In this document: positions 25,666 through 37,026 of the stretch, piece by piece
How positions within the stretch are numbered: position 1 is the first letter of the stretch
How the letters are laid out: each line of letters opens with the position of its first letter
Assembly (NCBI GenBank): GCA_032622095.1
Contig: CP136064.1
Location: 171,688,310-171,752,309 of the forward strand
Reading direction: 5' to 3'
From: Siphonodentalium dalli
Taxonomy: Eukaryota > Mollusca > Scaphopoda > Gadilida > Siphonodentaliidae
DNA: 64,000 bases
The notes under the pieces: generated by a model
What the model was told of the DNA's origin: nothing
Database searches by the model: none
The model's input: only the letters and a program-made list of their open reading frames with translations
Translations under genes and position numbers: made by a program

Positions 25666-28138
25666 ATATGTGAAATTCTGAATGAGTATATCCTCGCCTC
25701 ATACATAGACAGCTTTGTGCAGTCTGAGTTCTTTCCAACTACAACAGCTAGTTAAATCGGTTGTGAAATCTGTATATACAGCTAGTCCTGGCAAACAACG
25801 GTGCATGCTATCAGACGAATGACTCGCACCTTGCAGGCATGTGCATAACAACCCGTTATCAGTTTGGTCTATCTGGCGGATGCTTGCCGACCATGCTGAC
25901 AAAAAAGTACATTCTGAAACACCTCGTCAAGCTCCTGAACAGGTCTCTCTATACGACAACATGAAATGCGATATATGTAGCCAATGTTTCCAAAACGAAA
26001 TTTAACACATCGCCAACTCATGTAACTCAGATTCCATGCAAAGGTTGGGGAATGTCTATTTGTGTGACATAATCAACCAGTTTGACCTTACGTTTTCGCC
26101 TTCTTGGACGGTCTGGAACTCCACAAACTTAATGCGATTCTTTTCAGCAACATTAATTTAGCACAGTTCTTCCTTTCGACAATGACACCTGGACACAGCT
26201 AATTTTGTTATCTTCCGCGTTTCTGAACTACTATACGGCTCACAACTCATTCGTATACGCAGTTGACTGGTCATGGACAAACACATTCGTGACACGACGT
26301 AACATGCAGCTGAAAGCTGAGAATGTGCATCATCCTCAGAACAGTACAATCTAATAAGGACATGTATAATAACTCTTGATGTTTGCCCATCGTACAATTT
26401 CTTCTCATTTTTTGTTTCAACTTCTTTGTAAATACTCAAATATTGTCGACATGGGATAATACTTTCGTAAGCTCTTCTGTAAAGGAGGTCCTTAAATAAA
26501 TAAGTAAGTAAATGGTAGCGACTCATTGATCTTGCATATATGTGAGCTTTTCTCATCATATTATTTGGCAATCACTAGATTCGGAAGCATAAGGCACCAG
26601 TGCCGATGTTATTTACGATGCCCCTTCACCGACGAGCCTTCGGATTTAGTGTTTTGTTAGCTTGGCATGCGAATAAATACACATAACTTCACGCATAATT
26701 ATGTTTATGGAACGCGTGCGATGACGTAACCTTGGGTAATACGAGGGGCAGAATGCTTCGATCGAGATATCCTTCCGTACGAAAGCACATTAGGGCCATC
26801 AGAAACACCACCGCACCCCCAAATATACAAATAAACAACTCGTTATGCAAGTCGTTATAGATAACGAATTTTTGGAAGTCTACATATATGTTGAAATAAA
26901 AACAAGTTAACTTTTTCTACAAGTCGTTGTTTTTCTTTATACATATATATGTTGACTTCCAACAACTCGTAATCATTTAACGACTTCCAAGTTGTTATAA
27001 CGAGTTGTTGGCGGTCGCTAATGCGCTTTCGTACCATCCGAGATCGCAAACCAGGCATACACTATCGGCCTATATAAGAACACGTCACATGTGCGGTTCT
27101 GTGTTTATCACAGACCGATCGACTTCTCATAACTGATCACTTCTAATGTTTTCCGAAGAATTATTCCTTTTTCCCCGATCTTGTCATGGATGTGTGATGT
27201 TTTTATTTTACAGTTCCGGTTTCATTGTCGATGAGAACATCATTTAGCTTGCGTCGTGTGACATTGACGTCGTTCCATTCCACGCAGTCATGCCTTGAAA
27301 AAAATGACACCGCCTGATACAAGTGAACGGTGTGTTTTTTTCAGTAAATGGCGTATAATAAAAGACGAGGATCAATTACAGGATCAAGGAAACTCCACAA
27401 GAACATCAAATATAATATTAATTAAGAGAATAAGCATAATAGCATATTTTGAAGCTCGCTCTTCAAAATTCGCGTATTATTTATTTCTTATTTATTTATA
27501 TAGAAACCATAATCACCTTTTTTATAATATGCGATTTTTTTAAATTTTTGAATGGGCACCAATTCAAAAAAATTAAAACCTGAAATAACTGCCTATTCTG
27601 AGAGTCGATATTTGACCACCAAAATTGCGCATGAATGATCCAATATATAGGTTGGATCTCATTATTTTGTGATGCGGAATGGGCATATTTAAACTACGGT
27701 ATAGTTCCCTTGTCTTGTGGGACCTACACATGAATCCATACAGATATATCTATTTATATTTTCTTTAGAATTTTAGCCGAAAATGGAAATTACAACAAAG
27801 CGACCACCATAGTTCTCGCTTATTCAAAATTCATGAAGCCTCCAATAAAATCCGGCGCACAACTCGCTCCTGCTGTTCGCACTTGATGGTCAAATGAACA
27901 AGATGTGCGATTCATTCACTTATTTTATTGATGCAACTTATCATTAATTTCACTCACACAAAGCGAATTAACTCAAGTCGAGACGAATAAAATTCGAAGG
28001 AGCATAATAGTGATTTTTGAAATGTTTTTTTAATTTTTTTTTGCGACGAAGCATCTTTTACGGACCAATGCCCTGTCCTTTTGATGCAAGAATGTTCAAC
28101 TTCACATTCGCAATAGTTTATTGTATGAATACTAGTAA
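25666..28138. other. nothing recognised
   Basis: No gene supported. The minus frame 26158-26571 (137 codons, Cys-rich end) matches nothing. TTGTTATAACGAGTTGTTG and relatives near 26840-27010 form weak inverted repeats. Confidence 0.45.
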
Positions 28139-28140
28139 TA

Positions 28141-28308
28141 CAGTAATGCTCTAAGTAATCGACTTCTTAACCACAGCAGAATTATGGGTAACTTTTCAGG
28201 ATTTAGTCGGAAATATGGCTTGTTGCCATTCATTGGAAAGCTCTCGTGGAGAGCTTTCCGATGAATGGCAACAAGCCATATTTCTTAATATTACTTAAAG
28301 CATTACTG
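28141..28308. mobile_element. palindromic TA-flanked foldback, copy 2
   Basis: Same family as 23285-23455, with CAGTAATGC/GCATTACTG ends and TA outside. Here the centre is a near-perfect hairpin of about 37 bp arms around 28237. The right arm has lost its middle part (the AACCACAGCAG block), the opposite side to copy 1. Confidence 0.75.
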
Positions 28309-29200
28309 TATGTCCACAGATTACAATACCTTATATATCATTCACACATGTACTCGCAAATTTGCCTGGCATTTGTTTTTGCATGCATTTCGACATAGAG
28401 CGACAGCTATAACGTGCCAGAAAACGAACACAAAAATACTTAGAAAATATTGTGCAATTTTGTCACAAATAAACGTTAATTATAGTCATTATCGCTTATA
28501 TCTGTGGAACAAAACAATACAAACAACCAATCAGTGACATTTGACATTCGTTGCGTAGCCGTAGGAACAGCCCAGTGCTCTATATCGCAATACGGTCTCA
28601 TCCGAATGGTCGGTTCTAAAAATAGTAACATAAACGGGCCCGATTTAATATTCGAAATTAAATCAATATTAATTGATAGAAGCTTTTCCGGGCATAGGTC
28701 TTCGGTTCATATCAATTATTTTATACCCGCGCAACTATTTAAATTTGTTATTTAAAGAGATAATCCATCTTTAAGAATCAAATAAGTCCAATATGAACCT
28801 ATGTGAATATTTAGTTCCAAAATGAACCTATTTGCAGGAGGATATGTTGATTCTGTAACGGATATAATATAGACCCACATAATTCTGAAGGAGTGATTTA
28901 TCTGATAGGTCAGGTATATATATATTTGTTTAAAACTGCGCGTAGTTCAGACGTTGTATTTTCTGAAATTGTACTATTGCCATTGGCTGAAATTTTCGCT
29001 ATTATTAGTTGAATACTACGTTCTTGCAATGGGCACAGTGCCTGGGTTCTCCCTTAATACTTATCAGTTTGATTCGCTGAAATAAGTATCCAACTCATAT
29101 ATGTCTTTAGAGATTTGGAGATAATTTCATGCACTTTCGGTATATCTATATGTTACGAATGGTAATTTAAAATATTTAAATTTCTCTTTTGCGGGAAAAA

Positions 29201-29308
29201 CATTAATGCCCTAAATAATCGACTCCTTAACCACAGCATAATTTTGGGTAATTTTTCAGGATTTAGTCGGAAATATGACTTGTTGCGATTCATCGGAAAG
29301 CTCTCACT
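29201..29308. mobile_element. single-arm relic of the foldback family
   Basis: About 105 bp match one arm of the 23.3 and 28.1 kb foldbacks, from AATGCCCTAAATAATCGACT to GGAAAGCTCTC. No complementary arm follows. Confidence 0.7.
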
Positions 29309-29564
29309 TGTGGATGCTATAATTATCTTATGGCGTGCGTGCATAGTGCTGACCACATTACCCGAAAGATAAATTGAGAATTTTCTCGAAGACGACTTAC
29401 ACGTAAAGAGCAGAACATTGGCGTGATATTTTTTAATAGTGATTCACATACATTGTGCGAAAGCACAAACTTTATAAAGCAATAGTGCCACTTTTCGCCA
29501 GTCGTATACGGAGTTAATTATTAAATAGGATAATCAACTCTGCATGTACATCTTTCCCTAACTA

Positions 29565-29945
29565 TGTCCCGTCTGATATGACACCGCAACATATCCTCGC
29601 GCAAATACGCACATAATCGACCTATTAAGTGAAATAGGTACATAATATGATTATTTGATTCTGAAATAAGCAGATAATGGAATCATGTCCGTTATTTCGT
29701 TTTATGGCGCGCGCCACAGTAAAACACATCTTAAAGAGCGTACACCTGAACAGTTGTGTTGGCTTACTTGTATCATTGTCCGCACAAAATATGCTTAGAA
29801 TATTATCATTATGAGTCGATAATGTGTCTAAAATGCTCTCATTTTCAGCACATTATCGACTCAAATGAGGCTAATCGCAGCAGATTATCTACCTATAAAA
29901 CAAAGTTATATTATAAGCAGATAGTGTGCTGATTTTTGGGAGATC
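29565..29945 (-). repeat. inverted relative of the 46-49 kb block
   Basis: On the minus strand it matches the later parts of the 46-49 kb block, including the complement of GAGTCGATAATGTG, GCGCGCGCCA and CAGATAATG words. A short plus-strand relative lies at 28780-28860 (AACCTATTTGCAGGAGGATA against 49115-49140). Confidence 0.65.
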
Positions 29946-31386
29946 AGGCTGGACACCGAATTAATCAACATTTCCCAAGATTCCTAAGTTCGAATCCCTC
30001 ACGGGGCATACATTGTAGTACTTCCAATCAACACTATTCGCAACATGTACATGCATGGTTGTCACGGAGATCCGCCCACAAATAATACGATAATAATAAT
30101 GCGGGTTTATGGGGGCCTCAAATGGAAATATACATATATATATTAAATACATTGGGACACCATGGTATCATCAAATCGTGCGGTGTATTTTTCATCGGGT
30201 CTTTTTTGTCCTTAGGTGGGAAAGCAATTTGGCAAATATGGTCTTGAGGGCCGATTTAAATTTGTAAATATCCTGTGCAAGTAGTATATATTGAGAGAAA
30301 TTGGTAGTTGGCACCAGCTCCAGAAAAGGTCCAGCTTCCGAAAATGCTGATTTAGACAAACTGAGTAAGATGGCAATAATTACATAAAGCGCTCTTTAAA
30401 ACAGGTAAATTATTGGGATGTAAATATTTATAGGTAAAGGTATATGAAAGTGGTTACCAACCTCATATATAGAAGAAGTTTTGCGTTCGATTAATTATTA
30501 TCGAATTTCGGAAAAGCCCAATTGATAATTGCATCGCATCAAAGGATTTGGGGAATCATCAAAACTCCCGAAAGCATCATATAGGAGACACGGTATATAT
30601 ATCGATTTACTAATGAACTATTGTATACGCTCAAGCACCTGACTCACCTTTGTGAATTTCACAGCTAAAATTAAATTAAATTTCCCGTTAAGTGGACAAA
30701 CAAATCACTATACTGATAGCTGATCCTATACTCTCCGCTTATAAATGACCAATGGGTGGACACTGAGAGCGTTGTCGGCCACTCATTCTCCGTCACAGAT
30801 GGAACCTACCCGCGTGTATACCCGGGGTACATTGCGGCCGGGTGAACAAACATCTAATTTAGCCATATAGAATTAATTCGAATGTTGTGGTTGATTTTCT
30901 TACCTGTAATAATTATTGAAGCGCTTACGCAGGAAATTTTCTACATTCCCACCTGGTGGGTTTCACATGAATTCATACGCGCCGAATCGTTTACCCGATC
31001 AACGTGAACCATGATTCGCTGTGAACGATTACTATAGTTTGAGCATGTCGGGTGACTGAATTCAATGATGTATGTTTGTTCATTTGCGACCGTCTCAGTA
31101 ATATTAGATAATAAAATCTCCCATTCATTATTAAAAAATATACGTTGGAATAGTCTATTATTCCTCGGCAGGGGTTTACAGGAAACTAAGCAGACGCTAT
31201 ATAATACAAATACAGAAGTAGTCCTAGTTATTGGAAGGAAATATTCAGATATGGTCGTTTGTTGAACTTATTATCTGAACATTTCCTAATGGATAACTAT
31301 ACTCATCTGAGTGTTTAATAAAGAAAGGATTATACTGCAAGCGGATCTGCTTGGTTCCATATTAATGCTACCCACGATATTCAATT
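29946..31386. other. nothing recognised
   Basis: AT-rich and non-coding. A TTCGAATCCC word near 29990 lacks a tRNA around it. Confidence 0.45.
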
Positions 31387-31485
31387 TAAAGGGCCACTTA
31401 ATTTTCGAACCAATATATAAAATATATGCCATATTATATGCCGTGTGAAAGAAGAAGCTCCAAAACATTGTATTATCAACTGATC
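31387..31485. mobile_element. relic of the 1609-2061 MITE
   Basis: About 95 bp beginning AAAGGGCCACTTAATTTTCG match the complement of 1960-2062 with few differences, including CTCCAAAACATTGTATTATC. The rest of the element is missing and no second terminus is seen. Confidence 0.7.
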
Positions 31486-31794
31486 CAACATGTTGTTGTC
31501 GAGGTACCGATGTGTGTTCTGTGCTTAATTTTGACCCGGACTGTACCTTGCGTTTGACACCCGCTCAAATTAAGAAACAAAAAACTTTAGTAAAACACAA
31601 ATAAACGAAACTGCGTGTACATATTGTCAAAGAACTATTAAAATAAATCGTGAGTGAATGTTACCTCTTTGTAGTTAGCGTATATTAAGATGCCAGATCG
31701 GATTTAACCCACTTTTAATTATCCCGAAAACAAGCGCCGCAGCCATGTGACACAATTAGGGAGGCAATGGTATGGAGATTGACTGTCACTCAAG

Positions 31795-31918
31795 ACTATA
31801 GCAGAAATATAATTGTACTCAAGTGTAATGATTTGCACTTAATTCTAAATGATTCGCACTTACGTTCAATTAGTGATTTGATTTGTACTCAAGTGCAAAT
31901 CATTTGCACTTTAACGTC
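31795..31918. repeat. degenerate palindrome cluster
   Basis: Words such as GTACTCAAGTGTAAT, TTTGCACTTAA, CGCACTTACG and GTACTCAAGTGCAAATC recur every 20-30 bp, with AATTAGTGATTT between them. They look like a decayed version of the cluster at 53048-53382. This block adjoins the left end of the 31924-36407 transposon. Confidence 0.55.
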
Positions 31919-32970
31919 AATCGACATAAAGTCGTCACCTTCCTATAGTCGTCGCCTGACTTATCGCGTTATTTTAGGCTCAACGAGATTTTAATTAGTA
32001 GCACGCTGCACGAAATTTGAGCGGAATCATTTTTGAAGACGTCAAAACATCACCCAGTGTGATAAAATACCGTCCGTTAGCTCCAAACTTCGTTTACGTG
32101 AGTACCACTAAACACGCAAAAAAATTACAACTGACGACGAGCTTTCTCGAAAATGGGTGGCTCGGGCGACTGCCAATTTTACAATAACCTTATTATTAGC
32201 AAGTTTCAAATGCCTCCATCTTTGAGAATGAATCCCAATTTATATATAGAGTTAGTTCACTTATTCCACAAATCGAAGGAAAACGCGATACAGTGGTTTT
32301 TTTTCTGGTGTGACGAGACTAGGATGGTCCTGACGACCTTCGGATGGCAAAAAAGTCCATCCTTTTGTCAACATTTCCTGGGTCGCAGAACAACTTCTCA
32401 CGATGTTTTTCAACCAAATTGACCACTTACACGAAGATAAGTTGAAACCAAATGCCATACTAGTATGCAGTTAAATGGGTGAAAATCCAGATTTAGACAT
32501 AATTGCAGAGTGATTTAATATAGTTTTTGTATACTAAGCGACTAGTATGTGTCATATATGTGTTGTTTAACACTGTATGCATCATCACCCCATTTCTGTC
32601 AAATGTATTTCTTTGTCTGTCTGCTTCTCTCGCCCATTTCCACTCACATACATGTACTTCTTTCCTTCTCTCTCCACCCTCTCATCTCTCTATCGCCCGC
32701 TCTCACATATCGCGCATTAACCATTTCTATACTGGAGCATCATTGATGAGTAGTTATCCCATATGACATGTTCAGATAAGTTCAACAAACTATCATAGGT
32801 AATTTGTTGACTTATTATCTTAACATTTTAGTCCACTTCTGCACTTGTATTGTTTGTCGTCTTCTTAACTTTTCTTAACACCCCTCCAGATAAATACCCC
32901 TCCCCAGTTTGTATAGCATCCAACTCAAGTGGATTAAGGGACCATAATTAGACTTCATCATTTGCAGGAG

Positions 32971-35123
32971 ATGTCTGACAGACAAAAGAAATAAAGTCAA
33001 TGGAAACCTGAGGACATAGAAGTAGAAGGCATACGCTGAGGCTAAAACGGGCCATTTGAGTATCTCCAAGGCGAGCAAGCTGTATAACGTGCCCAGAATG
33101 TCCCTATCCGATCGTCTAAACGACAAAGTTAAAGTTGATGTCAAAATGGGACCGCCAACCGCGTTAAACGCCGAGGAAGAATCTGCTCTGGTAGATTACA
33201 TTGAATACATGGCGAAGAGAGGTTTCCCGTTATCAATAGCAGAGATATGTGGTTTCGCATGGTGTATCGCTGAAGAAAGCAATAAAACTGGTGTCTTCTC
33301 AGATTCGGGTCCGTCTGAAATGTGGTGGCGAGGTTTCAGAACCAGAAATCCTGACTTGAGTTTGAGACGTCCTGATCCTCTTGACCGCGGGCGAGCCACC
33401 ATGGGAAATGTGAACACTGTTAAGGAATACTTTCGCCTTCTGCGAACCACTCTTGAGTCGAATGACCTGAAAGATCAACCCCATAGGATCTACAATTGCG
33501 ATGAGGCGGGGTTGTCCCTAAACAAGATTTCCGGTCAGCGAGTCGTCGTGCCAAAACGTTTTCGACATGCTCATTCCATCAGCATTGCAACAACTGCGCA
33601 TATTTCGGTCCATTGTTGTGTGAGTGCGAGTGGGTCCGCGATTCCGCCCATGATTATATTTAGTGGCGGTTGTCCAGGTGGACGGTCCCATCAATGCCCT
33701 GTACGCAGCGACTGACAGTGAGTTTATGGACAAAGCGACTTATGCTGAATGGTTTGAAAAGGTATTTTTGAGGTATTCTTCTGCAGAGCGCCCTGTGATT
33801 CTCCTCCAAGATGGAGCCGTGTCTCATCTGAGTCCAAAGTTAATTCGTTTGGCCATCGCTAATGATGTTATTATATTGTACCTACCTCCAAAAACAACTC
33901 ATATAGTGCAACCACACTAGATGTATCGGTGCATAAAACCATGAAAACTGAAACTGCAAAGCAGATAAGAAACAAAATGCTCAATTCCAACTACTGGGTT
34001 TCAAAGCGAAATGTCAGCTCGATATTTAAGATTATATTTGAGCGCAGCTTCACCATGTTGGCCATCACCTCGGGATTCAAAAAATTCGGCATTTTCCCAT
34101 TCAACCCGAACGCGATCGATAAAACGTTGTTATTGCGCGGTTGTACCAAAGACATTGACCCTGACTCGGGAGGTTTAAATCGTGATGTAAAATTGGATCC
34201 GGAACGCGGTGAGTCTGAAGTTAGTGGCACCTAGGGTATTTCTAGCGTTAGTTGTCCTCAGATAACCGAATAGGTTGGCAGTCAACCTACGAGTGAACCA
34301 GAGGACCCCATAACTCTCTCTGTTGGACAGGATGACATCCTAAGTGTTGTTTGTGAAAATGGATCAGAGGAACCAATAGTTGTCGACAATGAAGTTGCCA
34401 CCGTTAGTGAGTCATCTGATACACCTTCTGGGGGACGTTGTCCTCCTGGACTTGCTTTAGTGTTCAATAACACCCCGAAAGAAGCGACTCTACGCGGAAG
34501 CCTTCAAAGTATGAGCAACGTTTATGAATGATGCAACTTTTCATATATGGAAACGGTTGAAAACTGCTTGCGAAGGAGTGGATGCTGATACGGCTTTGGC
34601 TACCAAAACACCGATACGATCGCCCAAAGAGCATCCATTAGTGAGAGCGGGTCTCATTCCTAGAGAGCTAGCATAGGTTCTAACGGCGCCTGATGACGTA
34701 CATACCAAGGCGAGAATCAAGCGTCGTCCGGGCAACAAGTTAAGAGTTCTCAGTACCACATAAGTTGCAAGAGGAACTAGACATAAAGGAGAAAGCTAAA
34801 ACTAAAACAGAAGAAGCTGAACTAAAGCTGAAGCGCAAACAGGAGAGAGAGGAAGAAAGAAGATGAAAGATGAGGTCATGAAAATAAAAAAGAAAGTTCA
34901 ATTAGATCGTAAAACGGAAACGGAACACAAGAAACTCAAACAGAAAATACTTAAATCTGGAAGGCTCTTCAATAAGGAGAAAAAATTCGATAGATGTAGT
35001 GTTTGCTCTCAAAGCCTTGGCCTCAATGGTCATGTCTATATGTGTACAATGTGCACCCTCACTTATCACGTAGACTGCCTAACTGCGCGTTACCTATCTG
35101 GATATTGCCCCATGTGCTTATAA
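32971..35123 (+). pseudogene. pogo/Tigger-type DDE transposase, decayed
   Basis: Relic of a Tc1/mariner-superfamily pogo/Tigger (jerky-like) transposase, which cuts and pastes DNA between TA sites. An ATG at 32971, just after an acceptor-like TTTGCAG, begins a frame reading SDRQKK then stops at 32992; a frame change near 33020 leads into the psq-type helix-turn-helix (SISKASKLYNVPR, 33059 on). The DDE domain follows: first Asp in YNCDEAGL (33500), second in LLQDGAVSHL (33810), third as Asp-Val-Ser at 33920 after HIVQP. Visible lesions are frame changes near 33650 and, by two extra bases, near 33915; stops at 34232, 34271 and 34529; and a TAG at about 34674. An acidic tail, a Lys/Glu-rich coiled segment and a C4HC3 finger end the protein. 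The TTG at 33056 is not a credible start. The family call is firm; the protein cannot be active as it stands. Function, if any, would come from other copies. Confidence 0.9.
34863..35123 (+). CDS. C-terminal coiled segment and C4HC3 finger of the transposase
   Basis: This is the last intact stretch of the transposase relic, 86 codons from the ATG at 34863, ending at a TAA. Residues 1-40 are very rich in Lys and Glu with heptad-like spacing, so a short coiled coil is likely. The finger follows: CSVC, twelve residues, CTMC, four residues, His, two residues, Cys, nine residues, CPMC. This Cys4-His-Cys3 pattern is that of PHD or variant RING fingers. Such C-terminal fingers occur on several invertebrate jerky/pogo-type proteins, where chromatin or protein binding is presumed. 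The segment could instead be an independent exon, but it is collinear with the transposase and shares its codon style, so a common origin is more likely. Confidence 0.7.
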   Translation: MKDEVMKIKKKVQLDRKTETEHKKLKQKILKSGRLFNKEKKFDRCSVCSQSLGLNGHVYMCTMCTLTYHVDCLTARYLSGYCPMCL

Positions 35124-35199
35124 ACTATTCGGACTGTATTAATTATGTCTATGGCGCTGGCACATATCTTTGAGTTGATCGTTGTGTTTTTTTTTCAGA

Positions 35200-36295
35200 T
35201 ATCCCATGACAATGAAGAGGGTGGCTATTCGTGGTATATACGGCGTGGGGGTGCATCATTATGGGCGTAGATCCCTTGATGTGGGTGCCAATTATTTACT
35301 TAGGCGTGAAATGGAAAACCCACATGATCAGAAAGCTGTCGCCATCTACGACGACGACAGGAAAGTCGCAAATTTAAGTACGGCGAGTGCAGCCGGAGTA
35401 GCCGCCATCCTGGACTTACATTTGGCTAAGTCACCCGTTTTCACCAAGGCCCAACTAGAACCGGAAGCTCGGGTCGTGTATAGTTAACAGGCGGGCGGGC
35501 GTACTTGTGACGTCACACATAAATTACAGTATACCGTGAAGGAGAAAATTTTATTCAGACAACATTTTCGTGAGAAAATCACGTGACTTCCGGCAGTTGT
35601 TTCACAAAATTGCGGAATCAGATATGGAACGAATTGTCTACTTCACAACTTCTGATATGTGGCAATGGACAACTGATGTATCTATTTATTTATAAAGAGT
35701 AAGTCGTTATGAATGTGTCCTACATAGGTTCATATTATATTAGATCAGTTTCATTTGTTAACAAAATGAAAACAGTTACGGCGTAATGACGTCATTTGAA
35801 GCGTCATTTGTCTCTGCGGGCCATAATCCAGACATGACTGTCATATCGTCTTCGCGGACGACTGATTTCACCTCACTATATACTAGCCATATATTGATTA
35901 ATGTATTGATTGAGCATTTAATCCATGCTCATATACATGTAATATGAGTTAATTATAATATCACATCGAGTTTTACATTTAAATGCAGCGAAGAGTTGAT
36001 TTTTTTTTCTGAAGTCAGCAGCCATTACGATGTTTATGTAAATACTACTTCCCACTTCATATCAATGGTGTTCACATATAAAGATTTAACTATATCATAA
36101 TGATTATGTAAAGCACCCGTATTCAATAAAAATATAATTCTTACTATTATGACGGGGTCGTTCTATATACCTTGCGTTGGACCACGGCAGTTATGCATAG
36201 CGGTGTTCAAGGTGAAGGAGGATGATGTGGAAGCCATCCAAGCGGCCGCAGACAAGTTCAGAACCAGAATTACTGTTCAGGAGATGAAGAAATAA
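35200..36295 (+). CDS. HIRAN-domain protein, two exons
   Basis: An acceptor (a T-run then CAG at 35198) precedes an open frame at 35200; the first ATGs are 35206 and 35212. The exon reads VAIRGIYGVGVHHYGRR, DVGANYLLRREMENPHDQKA, then VAIYDDDRKVA and a helical VAAILDLHLAKSP segment. This matches the HIRAN fold: a paired R-E-x-x-N-P-x-D block, a following Ala-Val-Ile strand, and a terminal helix. HIRAN domains bind 3' ends of single-stranded DNA in HLTF-type fork remodelers. The likely donor is GTGTAT at 35476 (phase 0, weak) and the acceptor CAG at 36190. Exon 2 (36191-36295) reads LCIAVFKVKEDDVEAIQAAA and ends KK-stop, with AATAAA at 36291 overlapping the stop. Unspliced reading stops at 35487. 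An upstream exon may exist. The gene lies 77 bp after the transposase, same strand, within shared inverted repeats, and lacks lesions. Domain call is good; exon joins are inferred. Confidence 0.65.
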
Positions 36296-36861
36296 ATGTT
36301 ACTAAAAGTTTGCTTCAACTGTTCCGTCGTTTTTTTTAAAAACCATCGGGTGACGACTTTAGGACACGTGTGACGACCATAAGACACCGGCTGTGACGAC
36401 TTTATGTGACCCCCATCCTTAAGTCGTCATGGTCTGTGTACCCCTAGAAAATGCCAAATTTATTAGGGTTTCTCGTGGAAAATTGACTTCACATATATTT
36501 TTCCTCAAAGTTGAATAATTTATCTCTGGGATATATACAAAAATAATATTCCAGGCCATGTATTGTTAACAGGTCGTATTTGACGAGAATCCACTTGAGT
36601 CGATTGACGTTAGTACAAACCATTCACCTAATGCGCACGAGTGTAGACTATAAACGATATCTGGTCCTACGGTGGATAACATATGTTTTGATTTGCGATC
36701 TTTATCTGTTTTTAGTGATTTTATATGAAGGGTGATAACTCTATAAATGTCCGATTTGTATGAGAAATTACAACACCACAATAGATCAACTCTGGTGAAA
36801 TATAAGTCAAATTCTTCTATATGGTGTGTGGGTAGGTTTGTGGTACGCTCTTTAAAACACT

Positions 36862-37026
36862 TCTTCAAATATTTCCGTTATTTCGTCAAAAACACTTCTT
36901 CAAATATCTCCGTTATTTAGTTAATAAAAACATTTTCTTATTTTAGGATCACATATCAAAATGAGAGGATATGGTGATCCCCTTTTCATGGGATCACCAT
37001 ATCCTCTCATTTTGATATATGATCCT
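36862..37026. repeat. 36 bp tandem pair and a 37 bp-arm hairpin
   Basis: CACTTCTTCAAATATTTCCG occurs twice, 36 bp apart (about 36857-36920). Then 36945-36981 and 36990-37026 form a hairpin with one mismatch over 37 bp and an 8 base loop. Two more GGATCACATAT words follow at about 37060 and 37096. Confidence 0.8.

Larger units (their letters stand above)
31924..36407 (+). mobile_element. pogo/Tigger-type DNA transposon carrying transposase and HIRAN gene
   Basis: The 15-mer ACATAAAGTCGTCAC at 31924-31938 recurs inverted at 36393-36407, bracketing both coding regions. The ends carry repeated GTCGTCAC-type sites: left at 31931 and 31948 (as GTCGTCGC), right on the opposite strand at 36350, 36370 and 36393. 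Repeated subterminal sites are typical transposase-binding arrays. A TA dinucleotide lies inside the 15-mer at each end, so the true element may run from AAGTCGTCAC to GTGACGACTT with a TA target duplication, as pogo/Tigger elements have. A GTGAGT at 32098 could be the donor of a 5' leader intron ending at 32967. The 32153-32422 frame in that region is unrecognised. Seen: repeats and both genes. Inferred: that they form one unit. Confidence 0.6.

Noticed and set aside
29940-30015. tRNA-like T-arm word TTCGAATCCC
   Set aside because: No A box, anticodon arm or acceptor stem could be folded around it.
32153-32422. 89-codon frame between the transposon end and the transposase
   Set aside because: It has a fair start context but no family signature; it more likely lies in the 5' leader or intron.
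33056-33058. start codon of the transposase at TTG 33056
   Set aside because: The helix-turn-helix begins upstream, and an ATG after an acceptor-like site at 32971 fits the family better.
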